DNA of 59,559 nucleotides from Achromobacter sp. Marseille-Q4962 (GCF_943737005.1 NZ_CALSFU010000025.1:1-59559), one strand, 5' to 3'. Numbered from the stretch's first letter, positions 1 through 9,054 are shown. The notes: generated by a model not told the origin, from the letters alone. Translations and numbers: made by a program.

Positions 1-57
1 GCTGTGAGCTGTCGGGCGCCCCCCCCCGGCCCGCGCGGCCGCCCGACAGCTCACAGC
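1..57. repeat. Perfect 18-bp inverted repeat at the window edge
   Basis: Positions 1-18 and 40-57 are exact reverse complements (left arm begins GCTGTGAGCTGTCGGGC), separated by a 21-nt very GC-rich loop. The right arm contains the TGA stop of the HAD gene on the minus strand. There is no T-run, so it is not a canonical intrinsic terminator, although it could stop or stabilise the HAD transcript. The arms could extend beyond position 1, which cannot be seen. Confidence 0.8.
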
Positions 58-719
58 AATCCCGGCAAGTCGCGCAGATCGTCGATGACGGTGAACGCGC
101 CTTCGTCCAGCAGGCGCTGGCGCTGGCCGGGGCCGTTGTGCGAAGCGCCGACGAAGCCCACGGCCCGCATGCGCGCGGCGCGCGCCGCCTGCACGCCGGC
201 CACGCTGTCTTCCACCACCACGCAGTCCAGCACGGCGGCGCGCATCTGGCGGGCGGCGTACAGGAACACGTCGGGCGCGGGTTTGCCGTGCGCGACCTGG
301 GCCGTGCTGTAGACGTGGGGCGCGAAAAGATCCCACAGTCCCACCAGCTTCAATACCGATTGCAGCTTGGCGGGCATGCTGCTGGACGCCACGCAGACAT
401 CCATGCCGCGTCCGCGCAGGGCCTGCACCGTCTCGCGCACGCCGGGCAAGGCGCGCAGCGCCTCGCGGAACGTGTCGTCCAGCCGCCGCGCATAGCTGCC
501 CGCGAATCCGGGCGGCAGCGAACGGCCGTTCTCCTGCTGCAGCGTGCGCCACATGTCCGCATCCGGAATGCCGGCGAAGCGCCGCGCCGCTTCCTGCGGC
601 GTGATGGCGATGCCGTGTTCGGCCAGCGCTTGCGACTGCGCCTTCGCGGCGATGATTTCGCTGTCGATCAGGACGCCGTCGCAATCGAAGATGACGAGGC
701 GGGGGGCGGACGGGGGCAT
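51..719 (-). CDS. HAD-superfamily hydrolase, phosphoglycolate phosphatase/beta-phosphoglucomutase type
   Basis: This 222-residue protein is probably a cytosolic phosphatase of the HAD superfamily with a C1-type helical cap. Motif I is DCDGVLIDSE, with nucleophile Asp12 and acid/base Asp14. Motif II is the serine in VASSSMP, motif III the lysine in HGKPAPD, and motif IV the acidic pair in VVEDS. The start at 719 was chosen because GGAGAG precedes that ATG and the preceding 71 in-frame codons do not resemble protein. The stop lies inside the inverted repeat at 1-57. The substrate cannot be read from sequence; sugar phosphates or phosphoglycolate are usual for this subgroup. It is divergent from the SDR gene. 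Confidence 0.85.
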   Translation of the reverse strand: MPPSAPRLVIFDCDGVLIDSEIIAAKAQSQALAEHGIAITPQEAARRFAGIPDADMWRTLQQENGRSLPPGFAGSYARRLDDTFREALRALPGVRETVQALRGRGMDVCVASSSMPAKLQSVLKLVGLWDLFAPHVYSTAQVAHGKPAPDVFLYAARQMRAAVLDCVVVEDSVAGVQAARAARMRAVGFVGASHNGPGQRQRLLDEGAFTVIDDLRDLPGLL

Positions 720-931
720 GGGCTCTCCATGAAAAAACGTGGCCGAAAAGACGCGGCCGCATGCGCCGCGCCACGCATTGCCCCGATGATAGAGCCCCGC
801 CACGGCAAGAACGCGAGGCCGGCCATCGGCGGCTCCGATCGCGCCATCGGTTTTTTCCGTTTTCCCCGCCGCCCGGCGGCTGGGACACTGGCCTTCCCGA
901 TTCAACCCGATATCGACAAGGACGACGGACA

Positions 932-1660
932 ATGACGGATTCCCGACAAAAGGTGCTTATCGCGGGCGGCAGTTCCGGAATGGGGCTGGCCCTGGCGCGG
1001 CGCTGCCTGGACGACGGCGCGCAGGTGACCATCGTGGGGCGCGACGCGGAACGGCTGGCGCGCGCCTGCGAACAACTGGGCCGGCCCGGCCTCCTGCGCG
1101 CGCTGGCGGCGGACATCTCCCGCGAGGAGCAGGTGGCCTCGCTCTTCGAGCGCGCGGGCGCGCTGGATCACATCGCCTGCACCGCGGCCGACATCCAGGG
1201 CGCCTACGCCTTGCTGCCCGACCTGGACATGGCCGCGGCGCAACGCGCCGTGGCCAGCAAGGTGTTCGGCCCGCTGTACCTGGCCCGGCACGGCGCGGCC
1301 CGGCTCGCGCCCGGCGGCTCGCTCACCTTCACCTCCGGCATCGCGGCCTACCGGCCGCAGCCGCGCGGCGCCGTGGTGGCCGCCATCAATGCGGCGCTCG
1401 AAGGGCTGGTGCGCGCGCTGGCGGTGGAACTCGCGCCGCTGCGGGTAAACGCCGTCTCGCCCGGCTGGGTGGACACGCCGATCTGGACCCACGTGGCTGG
1501 CGACCGCAAAGACGAGGCCCTGCAGTCCATGGCCCGCCGCCTGCCCGCCGGCAGGGTGGGACGCGCCGGCGACATTGCCGACGCCATCGCCTTTCTCATG
1601 GCCAATACCTTCACGACGGGAACGGTGCTGCACGTGGAAGGGGGGCACCGGCTGGCGTGA
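932..1660 (+). CDS. SDR-family protein lacking the canonical Tyr-Lys catalytic pair
   Basis: This 242-residue Rossmann-fold protein has a glycine-rich nucleotide motif GGSSGMG at residues 12-18 and the C-terminal SDR signature VNAVSPGWVDTP. Where most SDRs read YxxxK before the helix NAALEGL, this protein reads VVAAIN, so the Tyr and Lys positions are hydrophobic and Asn. The NNAG motif is also replaced (CTAAD). It may use other residues, or be a non-catalytic or atypical member; similar Tyr/Lys-less SDRs do exist. The ATG at 932 follows an AAGGA-like site. Its 3' end overlaps the convergent LysR gene by 50 nt. Confidence 0.8.
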   Translation: MTDSRQKVLIAGGSSGMGLALARRCLDDGAQVTIVGRDAERLARACEQLGRPGLLRALAADISREEQVASLFERAGALDHIACTAADIQGAYALLPDLDMAAAQRAVASKVFGPLYLARHGAARLAPGGSLTFTSGIAAYRPQPRGAVVAAINAALEGLVRALAVELAPLRVNAVSPGWVDTPIWTHVAGDRKDEALQSMARRLPAGRVGRAGDIADAIAFLMANTFTTGTVLHVEGGHRLA

Positions 1661-2534
1661 CCGCGGCGGCCCAATCCCGCGCGGCCTCGAGCAGGTTCGC
1701 CAGCGCCGGCGGCTGCGCGCGGCGGCGGCGCCACACCAGGATGAGCGAGGCGGACGCCGCAGGCCCCGGCCAGGGCAATTCGGCCAACTCTCCGCGCTCG
1801 AGCTGCGCCTGCACGGCCAGGCGCGGCAGCAGCGCGCAGCCCGCCCCCGCCGCCGCCAGCCGCGCGATCGCGGCCAGGCTTCCGACCTCGGCCGCGATGG
1901 CGGGCCCGCGCAATCCGGCCTGCGCGCACGCGGCATCGAGCATCTCGCGATACACGCACCCAGGCTGCGTGGCGATGAACTGCCGGGCCGACGGCGGCGC
2001 GGCGTCCGCGCGGGCGGAAGGCGGCCCGACCAGCGCCAGCGGCTCGGTCCGCAGCACGCGATGCGCCAGCCGCGCATCGAGGCGGCCGCGCGCGAAACAG
2101 AAGGCCGCGTCCAGCATGCCGTCCGCGACGCCCTGCAACAGCGCCCCGCTGCCCGCGATGTCGAGGTTCACGCGCAGCAGCGCGTGACGGCGGCGCAGAT
2201 CTTCCAGCCATTGGGGCAGCCGGGCCGCGGCAATGGTTTCCAGCGCGCCCAACGCCAGGGGCCGGGGCGCCAGCGCCGCGCCGGCCGTGGCGGCGGCCCG
2301 TGCCTCGTCGGCCAGCGCCAGCAGTTCCTGCGCATAGGGCCGCAGCGCGTCCCCGGCCGGCGTCAGGCTCAACCCCTGCCGCCCGCGGACGAACAGCGGC
2401 ACGCCCAGGTCCGCTTCCAGGGCCTGGATCTGGTCGCTCACGCTGGACTGCGCCAGGTGCAGCGCTTCGCCTGCGCGCGTGACGTTGCGGGTGCGCGCCA
2501 CGGCAAGAAACGTCTTCAGAAGTCGGGGATGCAC
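1611..2534 (-). CDS. LysR-family transcriptional regulator
   Basis: The 307-residue protein has an N-terminal winged helix-turn-helix (about residues 3-62, with AQSSVSDQIQALE as recognition region) followed by a periplasmic-binding-like effector domain. The start is a GTG at 2534 behind GGAGGG; no in-frame ATG is better placed. The gene converges on the SDR gene and lies 36 nt downstream of the DUF169 gene stop on the same strand. Targets are unknown; the SDR or DUF169 genes are candidates by proximity only. Confidence 0.85.
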   Translation of the reverse strand: MHPRLLKTFLAVARTRNVTRAGEALHLAQSSVSDQIQALEADLGVPLFVRGRQGLSLTPAGDALRPYAQELLALADEARAAATAGAALAPRPLALGALETIAAARLPQWLEDLRRRHALLRVNLDIAGSGALLQGVADGMLDAAFCFARGRLDARLAHRVLRTEPLALVGPPSARADAAPPSARQFIATQPGCVYREMLDAACAQAGLRGPAIAAEVGSLAAIARLAAAGAGCALLPRLAVQAQLERGELAELPWPGPAASASLILVWRRRRAQPPALANLLEAARDWAAAVTPAGAPLPRAAPFPS

Positions 2535-2570
2535 GAAAAACCCTCCAGCCGTTCCGGAAAGCCCGGCCGC

Positions 2571-3365
2571 CTACGCCCGGCCGCCGCCGTAGCTTACGCC
2601 CATGCCGGCCCGCACGTCGTTCTGGATGCCGTAAGGCGCGATGGGGTAGCGCAGCCCGTTGGCCGACAAGGCTTTCATGCCTTCGATGGCGGCCGGCAGA
2701 TAGCGCGGCGGCAGCGCCATCAGCATCTCTTCGTCGGGCACGCCGCCGTAGCGGCGCTCGGCAAAACAGGGCAGCGACAGGCTGGGTTCGCCCGTGGCCA
2801 GCGCGCGCCCCCAGGAATCCGCGCAGGCCGTCTCGCCGACCACGCTCCAGTCGAAGCGGCGGTAGTTTTTCCATTGCAGGCCGTTGATGAGAATGATCAT
2901 CTGGCCCGGGGTGGCGTAGATCAGACAAATGTCGGGCGGATCGAGCCGTCCCGAGGCCAGCGGCGAAACCGCCATGGCTTCATGGCGTCCGGCCGGCACA
3001 CAGGTGAGCGCCGCCTGCCGGGCCCGCGCATCGGCCTCGGTGGCGTGCCACACGCCCACGTAGTCTTTGCCGCTGCGCCAGGCGTCGTCCTGCGGCCCCA
3101 GTCCGATCACGGCGCGGCACTGCGCCCCCACCAGATCGTCGGCCGTGATGCCCACCGTCCAGCCGAGGCGCGCCGCCATGCCCACGATCTGGTCCGTGGT
3201 GTGGACGGCCTTGGGCCGGCGCAAGCCCGGCACGCCCTCCATGTCGGCCGCCCTTTCGTAAAGCTTCATGCCGATGACAGTGGTTTTCAGGCGCAGCAGG
3301 CGGTTCAGTTCGTCCACCATGCGCGCCCAGTCCAGGCCCGTCGGGGCCGGGGATGTCTCTTCCAT
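2571..3365 (-). CDS. DUF169 domain protein
   Basis: The 264-residue soluble protein matches the DUF169 pattern: an N-terminal segment LLRLKTTVIGMKLY, a central segment GQCRAVIGLG-like (here AQCRAVIGLGP) and a C-terminal run with CADSWGRALATGEPSLSLPC. The family has no established biochemical role. The ATG at 3365 is preferred over the upstream in-frame start because AAGGA lies eight bases before it. The gene is divergent from the ParD/MetAP pair across about 170 bp. No membrane segment or signal peptide is seen. Confidence 0.75.
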   Translation of the reverse strand: MEETSPAPTGLDWARMVDELNRLLRLKTTVIGMKLYERAADMEGVPGLRRPKAVHTTDQIVGMAARLGWTVGITADDLVGAQCRAVIGLGPQDDAWRSGKDYVGVWHATEADARARQAALTCVPAGRHEAMAVSPLASGRLDPPDICLIYATPGQMIILINGLQWKNYRRFDWSVVGETACADSWGRALATGEPSLSLPCFAERRYGGVPDEEMLMALPPRYLPAAIEGMKALSANGLRYPIAPYGIQNDVRAGMGVSYGGGRA

Positions 3366-3498
3366 GTTCTTTTCCTTGTCTGCGGTCCCCAGCGGTCCGT
3401 CGAGTCGCGCTGGCGCCCGGGGGTGCGTCAAAACGCCCTAGCCTACACCGGCGCGGCGCCGCCCGCATTTGCCGGCGGCGGTTTGGCGCGCTACTATA

Positions 3499-3527
3499 CG
3501 ATCCATATACAAACCATATATGGATCG
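3499..3527 (+). promoter_or_regulatory. Operator-like palindrome upstream of the ParD-like gene
   Basis: Positions 3499-3509 (CGATCCATATA) and 3517-3527 (TATATGGATCG) form a perfect 11-bp inverted repeat with a 7-bp spacer, ending 6 bp before the ATG at 3534. A -10-like TATACG at 3495-3500 abuts it. A bound dimer here would block initiation, as expected if the ParD-like protein represses its own operon. The AT-rich palindrome stands out in GC-rich surroundings. Confidence 0.75.
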
Positions 3528-3533
3528 ATCACA

Positions 3534-3779
3534 ATGGGCATCGTCAAGATTTCCGAGCAGATGCACGAAAACCTGCGCGTCGCCAGCGGCGCGCTCAGCC
3601 GCTCCATCAATTCCCAGGCCGAACACTGGATGCGCATCGGCATGCTCTCCGAACTGTATCCGGAGCTGCGCCACGCCGACATCTGCCAGCTACTAATCCG
3701 CATCGAACAGGCCGACGGCTTCGCCATTGCCTCGCTTTCCCAGGGCCTGCCCCACGGCGGCGCGCAGGAGGCCGCGTAA
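3534..3779 (+). CDS. ParD-like antitoxin-family protein
   Basis: The 81-residue protein resembles the ParD-like family (PF11903-type): MGIVKISEQMHENLR at the N-terminus, then a segment rich in Ser/Asn/Gln/Ala (ALSRSINSQAEHWMRIG) typical of a ribbon-helix-helix dimer. It abuts the methionine aminopeptidase gene with no gap (TAA then ATG), so translation is probably coupled. No ParE toxin is nearby. It most likely binds the palindrome at 3499-3527. Whether it acts as an antitoxin, or only as a regulator of the peptidase gene, is open. Confidence 0.75.
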   Translation: MGIVKISEQMHENLRVASGALSRSINSQAEHWMRIGMLSELYPELRHADICQLLIRIEQADGFAIASLSQGLPHGGAQEAA

Positions 3780-4571
3780 ATGGCCCGCAAGGTTTCCATC
3801 AAATCGGCCGCCGACATCGAAATGGCCCGAAAGGCGGGCGCGCTGGCCGCCGAAGTCCTGCACATGATCGGCGAGCACGTGCGGCCCGGCGTCACCACGG
3901 ACGCGCTCGACCGCATCTGCCACGACTACATCGTCAACGTGCAGAAGGCCATTCCCGCCAACGTGGGCTACCACGGCTTTCCCAAGACCATCTGCGCCTC
4001 GGCCAACCACGTCGTCTGCCATGGCATTCCCTCGGCCAAGGTGCTCAAGGACGGCGACATCCTGAACATCGACGTGGCGGTCATCAAGGACGGCTGGTAC
4101 GGCGACACCAGCCGCATGTACTACGTGGGCAGGCCCAGCCCGCTGGCGCGCCGGCTGGTGGAAACCACCTACGAAGCCATGCGCGCCGGCATCATGCAGG
4201 TGCGGCCCGGCGCCACGCTGGGCGACGTCGGCCACGCCATCCAGAAAGTGGCCCACCGCGAGCACTTCAGCATCGTGCGCGAATACTGCGGCCACGGCAT
4301 CGGACAGATCTACCACGACGAACCCCAGGTGCTGCACTACGGCCGCCCCGGCGAGGGGCTGGTGCTGCAGCCCGGCATGATGTTCACCATCGAGCCCATG
4401 ATCAACGCCGGCAAGCCGCAGACCAAACAGCTCGCCGACGGCTGGACGGTGGTCACCCGGGACCGCTCCCTGTCGGCCCAGTGGGAACACATGGTGGTCG
4501 TGACCGACACCGGCTACGAGGTGCTTACGCCCTGGCCCGACGGCCCGGGCGCCTACCCGGCCATCCCCTGA
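3780..4571 (+). CDS. map: Type I methionine aminopeptidase
   Basis: The 263-residue protein removes N-terminal methionine from new polypeptides. The five metal ligands are visible: Asp98 (LNIDVAV), Asp109 (GWYGDTSRM), His172 (CGHGIG), Glu205 (FTIEPM) and Glu236 (AQWEHMV). His81 in VVCHGIPS is the substrate-binding histidine. Length is standard for a bacterial type I enzyme. It is paired with a ParD-like gene and is not next to rpsB-tsf, the usual place for the housekeeping copy in proteobacteria, so it is probably an accessory paralogue; that cannot be confirmed from this window. Confidence 0.92.
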   Translation: MARKVSIKSAADIEMARKAGALAAEVLHMIGEHVRPGVTTDALDRICHDYIVNVQKAIPANVGYHGFPKTICASANHVVCHGIPSAKVLKDGDILNIDVAVIKDGWYGDTSRMYYVGRPSPLARRLVETTYEAMRAGIMQVRPGATLGDVGHAIQKVAHREHFSIVREYCGHGIGQIYHDEPQVLHYGRPGEGLVLQPGMMFTIEPMINAGKPQTKQLADGWTVVTRDRSLSAQWEHMVVVTDTGYEVLTPWPDGPGAYPAIP

Positions 4572-4678
4572 GGCGCAATTTCCGGAGTGCGGGCCCGGCC
4601 AGAGCGCGGCGAAGATCGCGTCCTGTTCTTCTTGCCGGGACGCGGGCGTTTTCCCCGCGCCGCGCCCGCCCTCCGTCC

Positions 4679-5908
4679 ATGCCGACCCCCGCTTCCCTGC
4701 CCCCGGCCTTCCGCCGGCTGGCCGCCTCCAACCTGGCGGCGCAGTTCTCCGAACAGATGGCGCTGGCCGCCGCGCCGCTGGTCGCCGTGCTGGCGCTGGG
4801 CGCCGACGCGTCGCAGACCGGCTACCTGCAGACGGCCCAGACCCTGCCCTTCCTGCTGCTGTCGCTGCCGGCCGGCGTGCTGGCCGACCGCATGCCGCGC
4901 CGCGCCCTCATGGCCGGCGCCGAATTCGTCCGCGCGGCCGGCCTGGCGGCACTGCTGGCCCTGCTGCTGGCCGGCGCGCTGAACCTGGGCGCGCTGGCGG
5001 CGCTGGGCTTTCTGACCGCGGTGGGCACCGTGGCCTACGGCGTGGCCGCGCCCGCGCTGCTGCCCAGGCTGGTGCCGGCGGGCGAACTGGCTCGCGCCAA
5101 CCGCTGGCTGGAACTGGCGCGCAGCGCCGCCTTCATGGCCGGCCCCGCCCTGGGCGGCGCGCTGGTGGGCGCGCTGGGCGCGGCGCCGGCCTATGCCGCG
5201 GCCGCGGCGCTGTCGCTGGCCGCGGCGCTGCTGCTGGCGGGGCTGCCCGCCGACAGGCCGGCGCGCCCGGCGCATCGCCATCCCGGGCGCGAACTGGCCG
5301 AAGGCGCCGCCTTCGCGGCGCGCCACCCGCTGCTGCGGCCGGTGCTGGCGACCGCGGTGGTCTTCAACACCGCATGGTTCATCCTGCAAGGGATTTACGT
5401 GGCCTATGCCGTGGACACCCTGCGCATGGACGCGGCCGCCATCGGCCTGACGCTGGGCATCTACGGCGCGGGCATGGTGTCCGGCGCGCTGGCCGCGCCC
5501 TGGCTGGGGCGCCGTCTGCGCTTCGGCACGGTGGTCGCGGCCGGCCCGCTGTCGGCCTTCGCCGCCAGCCTGGCGATGCTGTCCACGCTGGCCTGGCCCT
5601 CGCCCGTCCTGGCCGGGCTGGCATTCTTTTTCTTCGGCGCGGGGCCCATTCTCTGGACCATCGCCACCACCACGCTGCGCCAGGCGGTCACGCCGAACGC
5701 CATGCTCGGGCGGGTGTCGGCCGTGATCCAGACCGCCACCTTCGGCGCCCGCCCCGTAGGCGCGCTGATCGGCGCGCTGCTGGCGGGCCGCCACGGCGCG
5801 CCGGCCTGCCTGTGGGCCGTGGCGGCGGGCTTCGCGCTGCAGTTCGCGCTGCTGGCGCTGTCCCCGGTGCGCAGGCTGGCGGCGCAGCCGGAGGCGGCGG
5901 CCGCCTGA
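4679..5908 (+). CDS. MFS transporter, EntS/MFS_3-like exporter
   Basis: The 409-residue integral membrane protein has about twelve hydrophobic segments rich in Ala/Leu. The MFS motif A is seen in the TM2-3 loop as [13 protein letters not shown]. The start [24 protein letters not shown] resembles MFS_3 exporters such as EntS. It may export a small molecule or drug; no substrate clue lies nearby. The ATG at 4679 begins the recognisable first helix; no strong ribosome site is visible and the long open frame upstream is a shadow of the map region. Confidence 0.8.
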   Translation: MPTPASLPPAFRRLAASNLAAQFSEQMALAAAPLVAVLALGADASQTGYLQTAQTLPFLLLSLPAGVLADRMPRRALMAGAEFVRAAGLAALLALLLAGALNLGALAALGFLTAVGTVAYGVAAPALLPRLVPAGELARANRWLELARSAAFMAGPALGGALVGALGAAPAYAAAAALSLAAALLLAGLPADRPARPAHRHPGRELAEGAAFAARHPLLRPVLATAVVFNTAWFILQGIYVAYAVDTLRMDAAAIGLTLGIYGAGMVSGALAAPWLGRRLRFGTVVAAGPLSAFAASLAMLSTLAWPSPVLAGLAFFFFGAGPILWTIATTTLRQAVTPNAMLGRVSAVIQTATFGARPVGALIGALLAGRHGAPACLWAVAAGFALQFALLALSPVRRLAAQPEAAAA

Positions 5909-6041
5909 ACCGCGCGCGCTGTCATGGCCGTTTTCGCCGCGTTCTGTATCTGGCGCCCGCGTGCCAGCCTGTGCGAGGCTTCGTCTGCCCCGCGCACAGA
6001 CCGCGAATGCCTCGCGGCCGCGCATCGTCCCGCCACGACCC

Positions 6042-6665
6042 ATGCTGAAAATCCTCGGTAAAGCCGCCTCCATCAACGTCCGCAAAGTGCTGTGGGCCTG
6101 CGCCGAACTCCAGCTTCCCTACGATCGCGAAGACTGGGGCTCGGGCTTCCGGCCCACCGCCGCCCCGGCTTTTCTTGCCCTGAATCCGCACGGCCAGGTG
6201 CCGGTCATCGTGGACGGGGATTTCGTGCTGTGGGAGTCCCACAGCATCCTGCGCTATCTCGCGGCGCAGTACGGCGGCGCGGCGCTCTACCCCGCCGAAC
6301 CGCGCGAGCGGGCGCGCGTGGACCAATGGATGGATTGGCAGGCGTCCGACCTCAACCGCGCATGGAGCCCTGCCTTCATGGGATTGGTGCGGCGCTCGCC
6401 CGCGCACCAGGATCCGGCCGCCATCGCCGCCTCTTGCGACGACTGGACGCGCGCCATGCGGGTGCTGGACGCCCGGCTGGCGGCCACCGGGGCCTACGTG
6501 GCCGGCGCGGACTTCACGCTGGCCGACATCCCCATCGGCCTGTCGGTGAACCGCTGGCGCCACACCCCGTTCGACAAGCCCGCGCTGCCCGCCGTGCGGG
6601 CCTATTGCGAGCGCCTGCGGCGGCGCGAGGGCTTCCGCCTGCACGGCGACAACGGCCTGCCCTGA
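6042..6665 (+). CDS. Glutathione S-transferase
   Basis: The 207-residue cytosolic protein has a thioredoxin-like N-terminal domain: [18 protein letters not shown] contains the likely catalytic Ser near residue 9, the cis-Pro motif is GQVPVI, and the gamma-glutamyl recognition motif is ESHSILRYL. The helical C-terminal domain contains the N-capping box region TLADIPIG. It conjugates glutathione to electrophiles or acts as a thiol reductase; the substrate is unknown. The ATG at 6042 was chosen because the first strand starts there. It converges with the DUF445 gene 10 nt downstream. Confidence 0.88.
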   Translation: MLKILGKAASINVRKVLWACAELQLPYDREDWGSGFRPTAAPAFLALNPHGQVPVIVDGDFVLWESHSILRYLAAQYGGAALYPAEPRERARVDQWMDWQASDLNRAWSPAFMGLVRRSPAHQDPAAIAASCDDWTRAMRVLDARLAATGAYVAGADFTLADIPIGLSVNRWRHTPFDKPALPAVRAYCERLRRREGFRLHGDNGLP

Positions 6666-6675
6666 GCCGCGCGCC

Positions 6676-7971
6676 TCACCCGCCGCCGGCCAGCCGCACC
6701 AGCGCGTGCAGGCCCACGCCGATCAGCCCGCCCACCAGCGTGCCGTTGAAGCGGATGTATTGCAGGTCGCGCCCCACGCTCAGCTCGAGCTGGCGCACCA
6801 GGTGCCGTTCGTCCCAGTTCTTCACCGTGCGCGAAATGTGCGCGGTCACGCCGGCGCGCAGCCTGCCGGTGAGGCGGCGCGCACTGCCCAGCACGTGCAG
6901 ATTGATGGCCTCGCGCAGGCCCGGATCCTCGCCCAGCTTGCGTCCCATGGCCTGCAAGGCGTGCTCCAGGTGCCTGGCCAGCGCCGAATCCTCGCGCGAC
7001 AGGTCGCGCCGCAGGGCCGCGTGGATCTCGTCCCAGAGGCCCTGCACGTACTCCTGCACCTTGGGATGGTCGATGGCGCGCGACTTGAGGTGTTCCACCT
7101 GCTCGGCCAGCGCCGGATCGCCGCGCAGGCGGTCGATGTAACCCGTCACCCAGGCTTCGTAGTCGCGCCGCACGGGGTGTCCGGGCTCGGACAGCACGTC
7201 GCGCAGTTCCTGCACCAGCGCCCGCGCCAGCCGGTCGGCCAGGTTGTCGGCCATGCCCTCCACCGAGGCCACCACGTTTACCGTGGCCATGATGCGCGGC
7301 CACTCCTTGCGCGCGAACTTCGCCAGCAGCGCCGAGGCGCGCGCCTTCACCTCCTCGTCGTCCAGGTAGCCGCCCAGCCGCTGCAGCGCCGCGTCCAGCA
7401 GCTCCTGGTGCCGCCCGTCGCGCGTCAGCAGCGCCAGCACCTCGCCCGCGGTGGAGGCGGCGTCCCACTCGCGCAGCGTCTTCACCACGAACGCGCGGAT
7501 CACGCCACGCACGGCCTGCTCGTCCAGCATGTCCAGCGTCTGCAGCGCCACTTTGCGCGCGCCGTCGGCCAACATGCGCGCCTGGCGCGGCCGGCCCAGC
7601 CAACGCGACAGCCGCGCCGCCGGATCGAACAGGCGCAGTTTCTCGATGAGCGCGTCGGGGTCCAGGAAATGGTCGCGCACGAATGCGGCCAGGCTGTCGC
7701 CGATGCGGTCCTTGTTGCTGGGAATGATGGCGGTGTGCGGAATGGGCAGCCCCAGCGGCCGGCGGAACAGCGCCACCACGGCGAACCAGTCCGCCAGCGC
7801 GCCCACGGTGGCCGCCTCGCAGAAGGCGCGCACCCAGGCCCAGACGCCCTGGCCGCCCATGGCGTGGCTGGCGACGAAGCCGCCGACCATGGCGGCCAGC
7901 AGCGCCACGGCGGCGATCTTCATGCGGCGCAGCTGCGCCAGGCGGGGGTCGGCGGTCGGGTGGTCGGTCAT
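6676..7971 (-). CDS. DUF445 family membrane-anchored protein (YjiN-like)
   Basis: The 431-residue protein begins with a cytosolic stub, then two hydrophobic stretches (about residues 17-36 and 45-65), and has a long amphipathic helical body with repeated charged helices, ending in a short hydrophobic segment (GTLVGGLIGVGLHALVRL). This matches DUF445, which has no assigned activity. The ATG overlaps the stop of the LysR gene by 4 nt, so the two are probably cotranscribed and translationally coupled. Confidence 0.82.
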   Translation of the reverse strand: MTDHPTADPRLAQLRRMKIAAVALLAAMVGGFVASHAMGGQGVWAWVRAFCEAATVGALADWFAVVALFRRPLGLPIPHTAIIPSNKDRIGDSLAAFVRDHFLDPDALIEKLRLFDPAARLSRWLGRPRQARMLADGARKVALQTLDMLDEQAVRGVIRAFVVKTLREWDAASTAGEVLALLTRDGRHQELLDAALQRLGGYLDDEEVKARASALLAKFARKEWPRIMATVNVVASVEGMADNLADRLARALVQELRDVLSEPGHPVRRDYEAWVTGYIDRLRGDPALAEQVEHLKSRAIDHPKVQEYVQGLWDEIHAALRRDLSREDSALARHLEHALQAMGRKLGEDPGLREAINLHVLGSARRLTGRLRAGVTAHISRTVKNWDERHLVRQLELSVGRDLQYIRFNGTLVGGLIGVGLHALVRLAGGG

Positions 7972-8906
7972 GGCTGGACGGGGGCGAAAGCGGAAGCGCG
8001 CGCCGGCAGCAGTCCGGCTCCCTGGGCGCGCTCCAGGATGAATTCGATCATCATCGCGATGGCGCGCGGATGATGGCGGTTGGGCATGTACAGCATGTAC
8101 ATGGCGCGCCCGAAGATACTCAGCCGCCAGTCGCCCAGGGCCTCCAGCAGGCGGCCCTGGGCCACGTCCTCGTGCACCACGTAGTCCGGCAGGATGGCCA
8201 CGCCCAGCCCCGCCAGCGCGGCGTCGCGCAGGAATGCGTAATTGCGCGAGATCACCGTGGGCTCCAGCACCACCTGCTCGCGCGGCGCGTTGCCGCGATA
8301 CGCGGACAGCCGCAGCGGCCGGCCGATGACGGCCGCGCTGATCACCGGCGCGCCGGCCAGCGCCTGCGGATCCGGCGGCAGGCCATGCCGCGCCGCGTAC
8401 CCGGGCGAGGCGCAGGCCGTGTAGCGCACCTGCCCCAGCTCGCGCGCCACCAGGTTCTGCGGCGGCTCCGACATGATGCGCACGGCAATGTCCACCTCGT
8501 CGCGCAGCAGATCGTCCACGCTGTTCTCGAACAGCACGTCGAGCACGATGCCGGGGTACGCGCGCTTGAATTCCAGCAGCCAGGGCGTCATCACGAACTG
8601 GCCGTAGCCGCTGGGCACGCTCAGCCGCACCTTGCCCTGCGGCGTCTTGCCCAGCGTCTGCACCGCCTCGCGCGCGGCCACCAGCTCTTCCAGGATGCTG
8701 CGGCCATGCTGGTAGAGCTTGAGTCCGATTTCGGTGGGCTCCACGCGCCGGGTGGTGCGGCGCACCAGCTGCATACCCACGGCGCGCTCGAGCTGCGCCA
8801 GGTGGTAGCTCACGTTGGCGCGCGTCATCTTGAGCCGGCGCGCCGCCTCGCTCAGGTTGCCGGCGTCCAGGATCTCCACCAGCAGGGTCAGGGATTTGGT
8901 GTCCAC
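7968..8906 (-). CDS. LysR-family transcriptional regulator, divergent to the acyl-CoA operon
   Basis: The 312-residue protein has an N-terminal winged helix-turn-helix (LSEAARRLKMTRANVSYHLAQLE) and an effector domain that begins near residue 90 (GKVRLSVPSG). It is transcribed divergently from the acyl-CoA operon across 148 bp that contain repeated CATTGTCAAAT motifs, so it is the best local candidate for controlling that operon. It overlaps the DUF445 gene by ATGA. The inducer is unknown, possibly the acid or its CoA ester. Confidence 0.87.
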   Translation of the reverse strand: MDTKSLTLLVEILDAGNLSEAARRLKMTRANVSYHLAQLERAVGMQLVRRTTRRVEPTEIGLKLYQHGRSILEELVAAREAVQTLGKTPQGKVRLSVPSGYGQFVMTPWLLEFKRAYPGIVLDVLFENSVDDLLRDEVDIAVRIMSEPPQNLVARELGQVRYTACASPGYAARHGLPPDPQALAGAPVISAAVIGRPLRLSAYRGNAPREQVVLEPTVISRNYAFLRDAALAGLGVAILPDYVVHEDVAQGRLLEALGDWRLSIFGRAMYMLYMPNRHHPRAIAMMIEFILERAQGAGLLPARASAFAPVQP

Positions 8907-8935
8907 AGCCAGCTTCCTTCTGCCTGAAATCGGAT

Positions 8936-8987
8936 CATTGTCAAATTTTCTTGAACGTCATGTCAATGGATGATGCCATTGTCAAAT
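8936..8987. promoter_or_regulatory. Repeated LysR-site candidates in the divergent promoter region
   Basis: CATTGTCAAAT occurs at 8936-8946 and again at 8977-8987, 41 bp apart, with a related TGTCAAT between them at 8961-8967. The core TTGTCAA is near-palindromic. Two sites spaced by about four helical turns between a LysR gene and its divergent operon are the usual arrangement for recognition and activation sites. Assignment to this regulator is inference. Confidence 0.55.
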
Positions 8988-9054
8988 CCGGACTGACGGG
9001 AAAGAATGAAGCCCGACCAAGACGGCCCCCCAAGGCCCGCCCAGGAGACACTGC

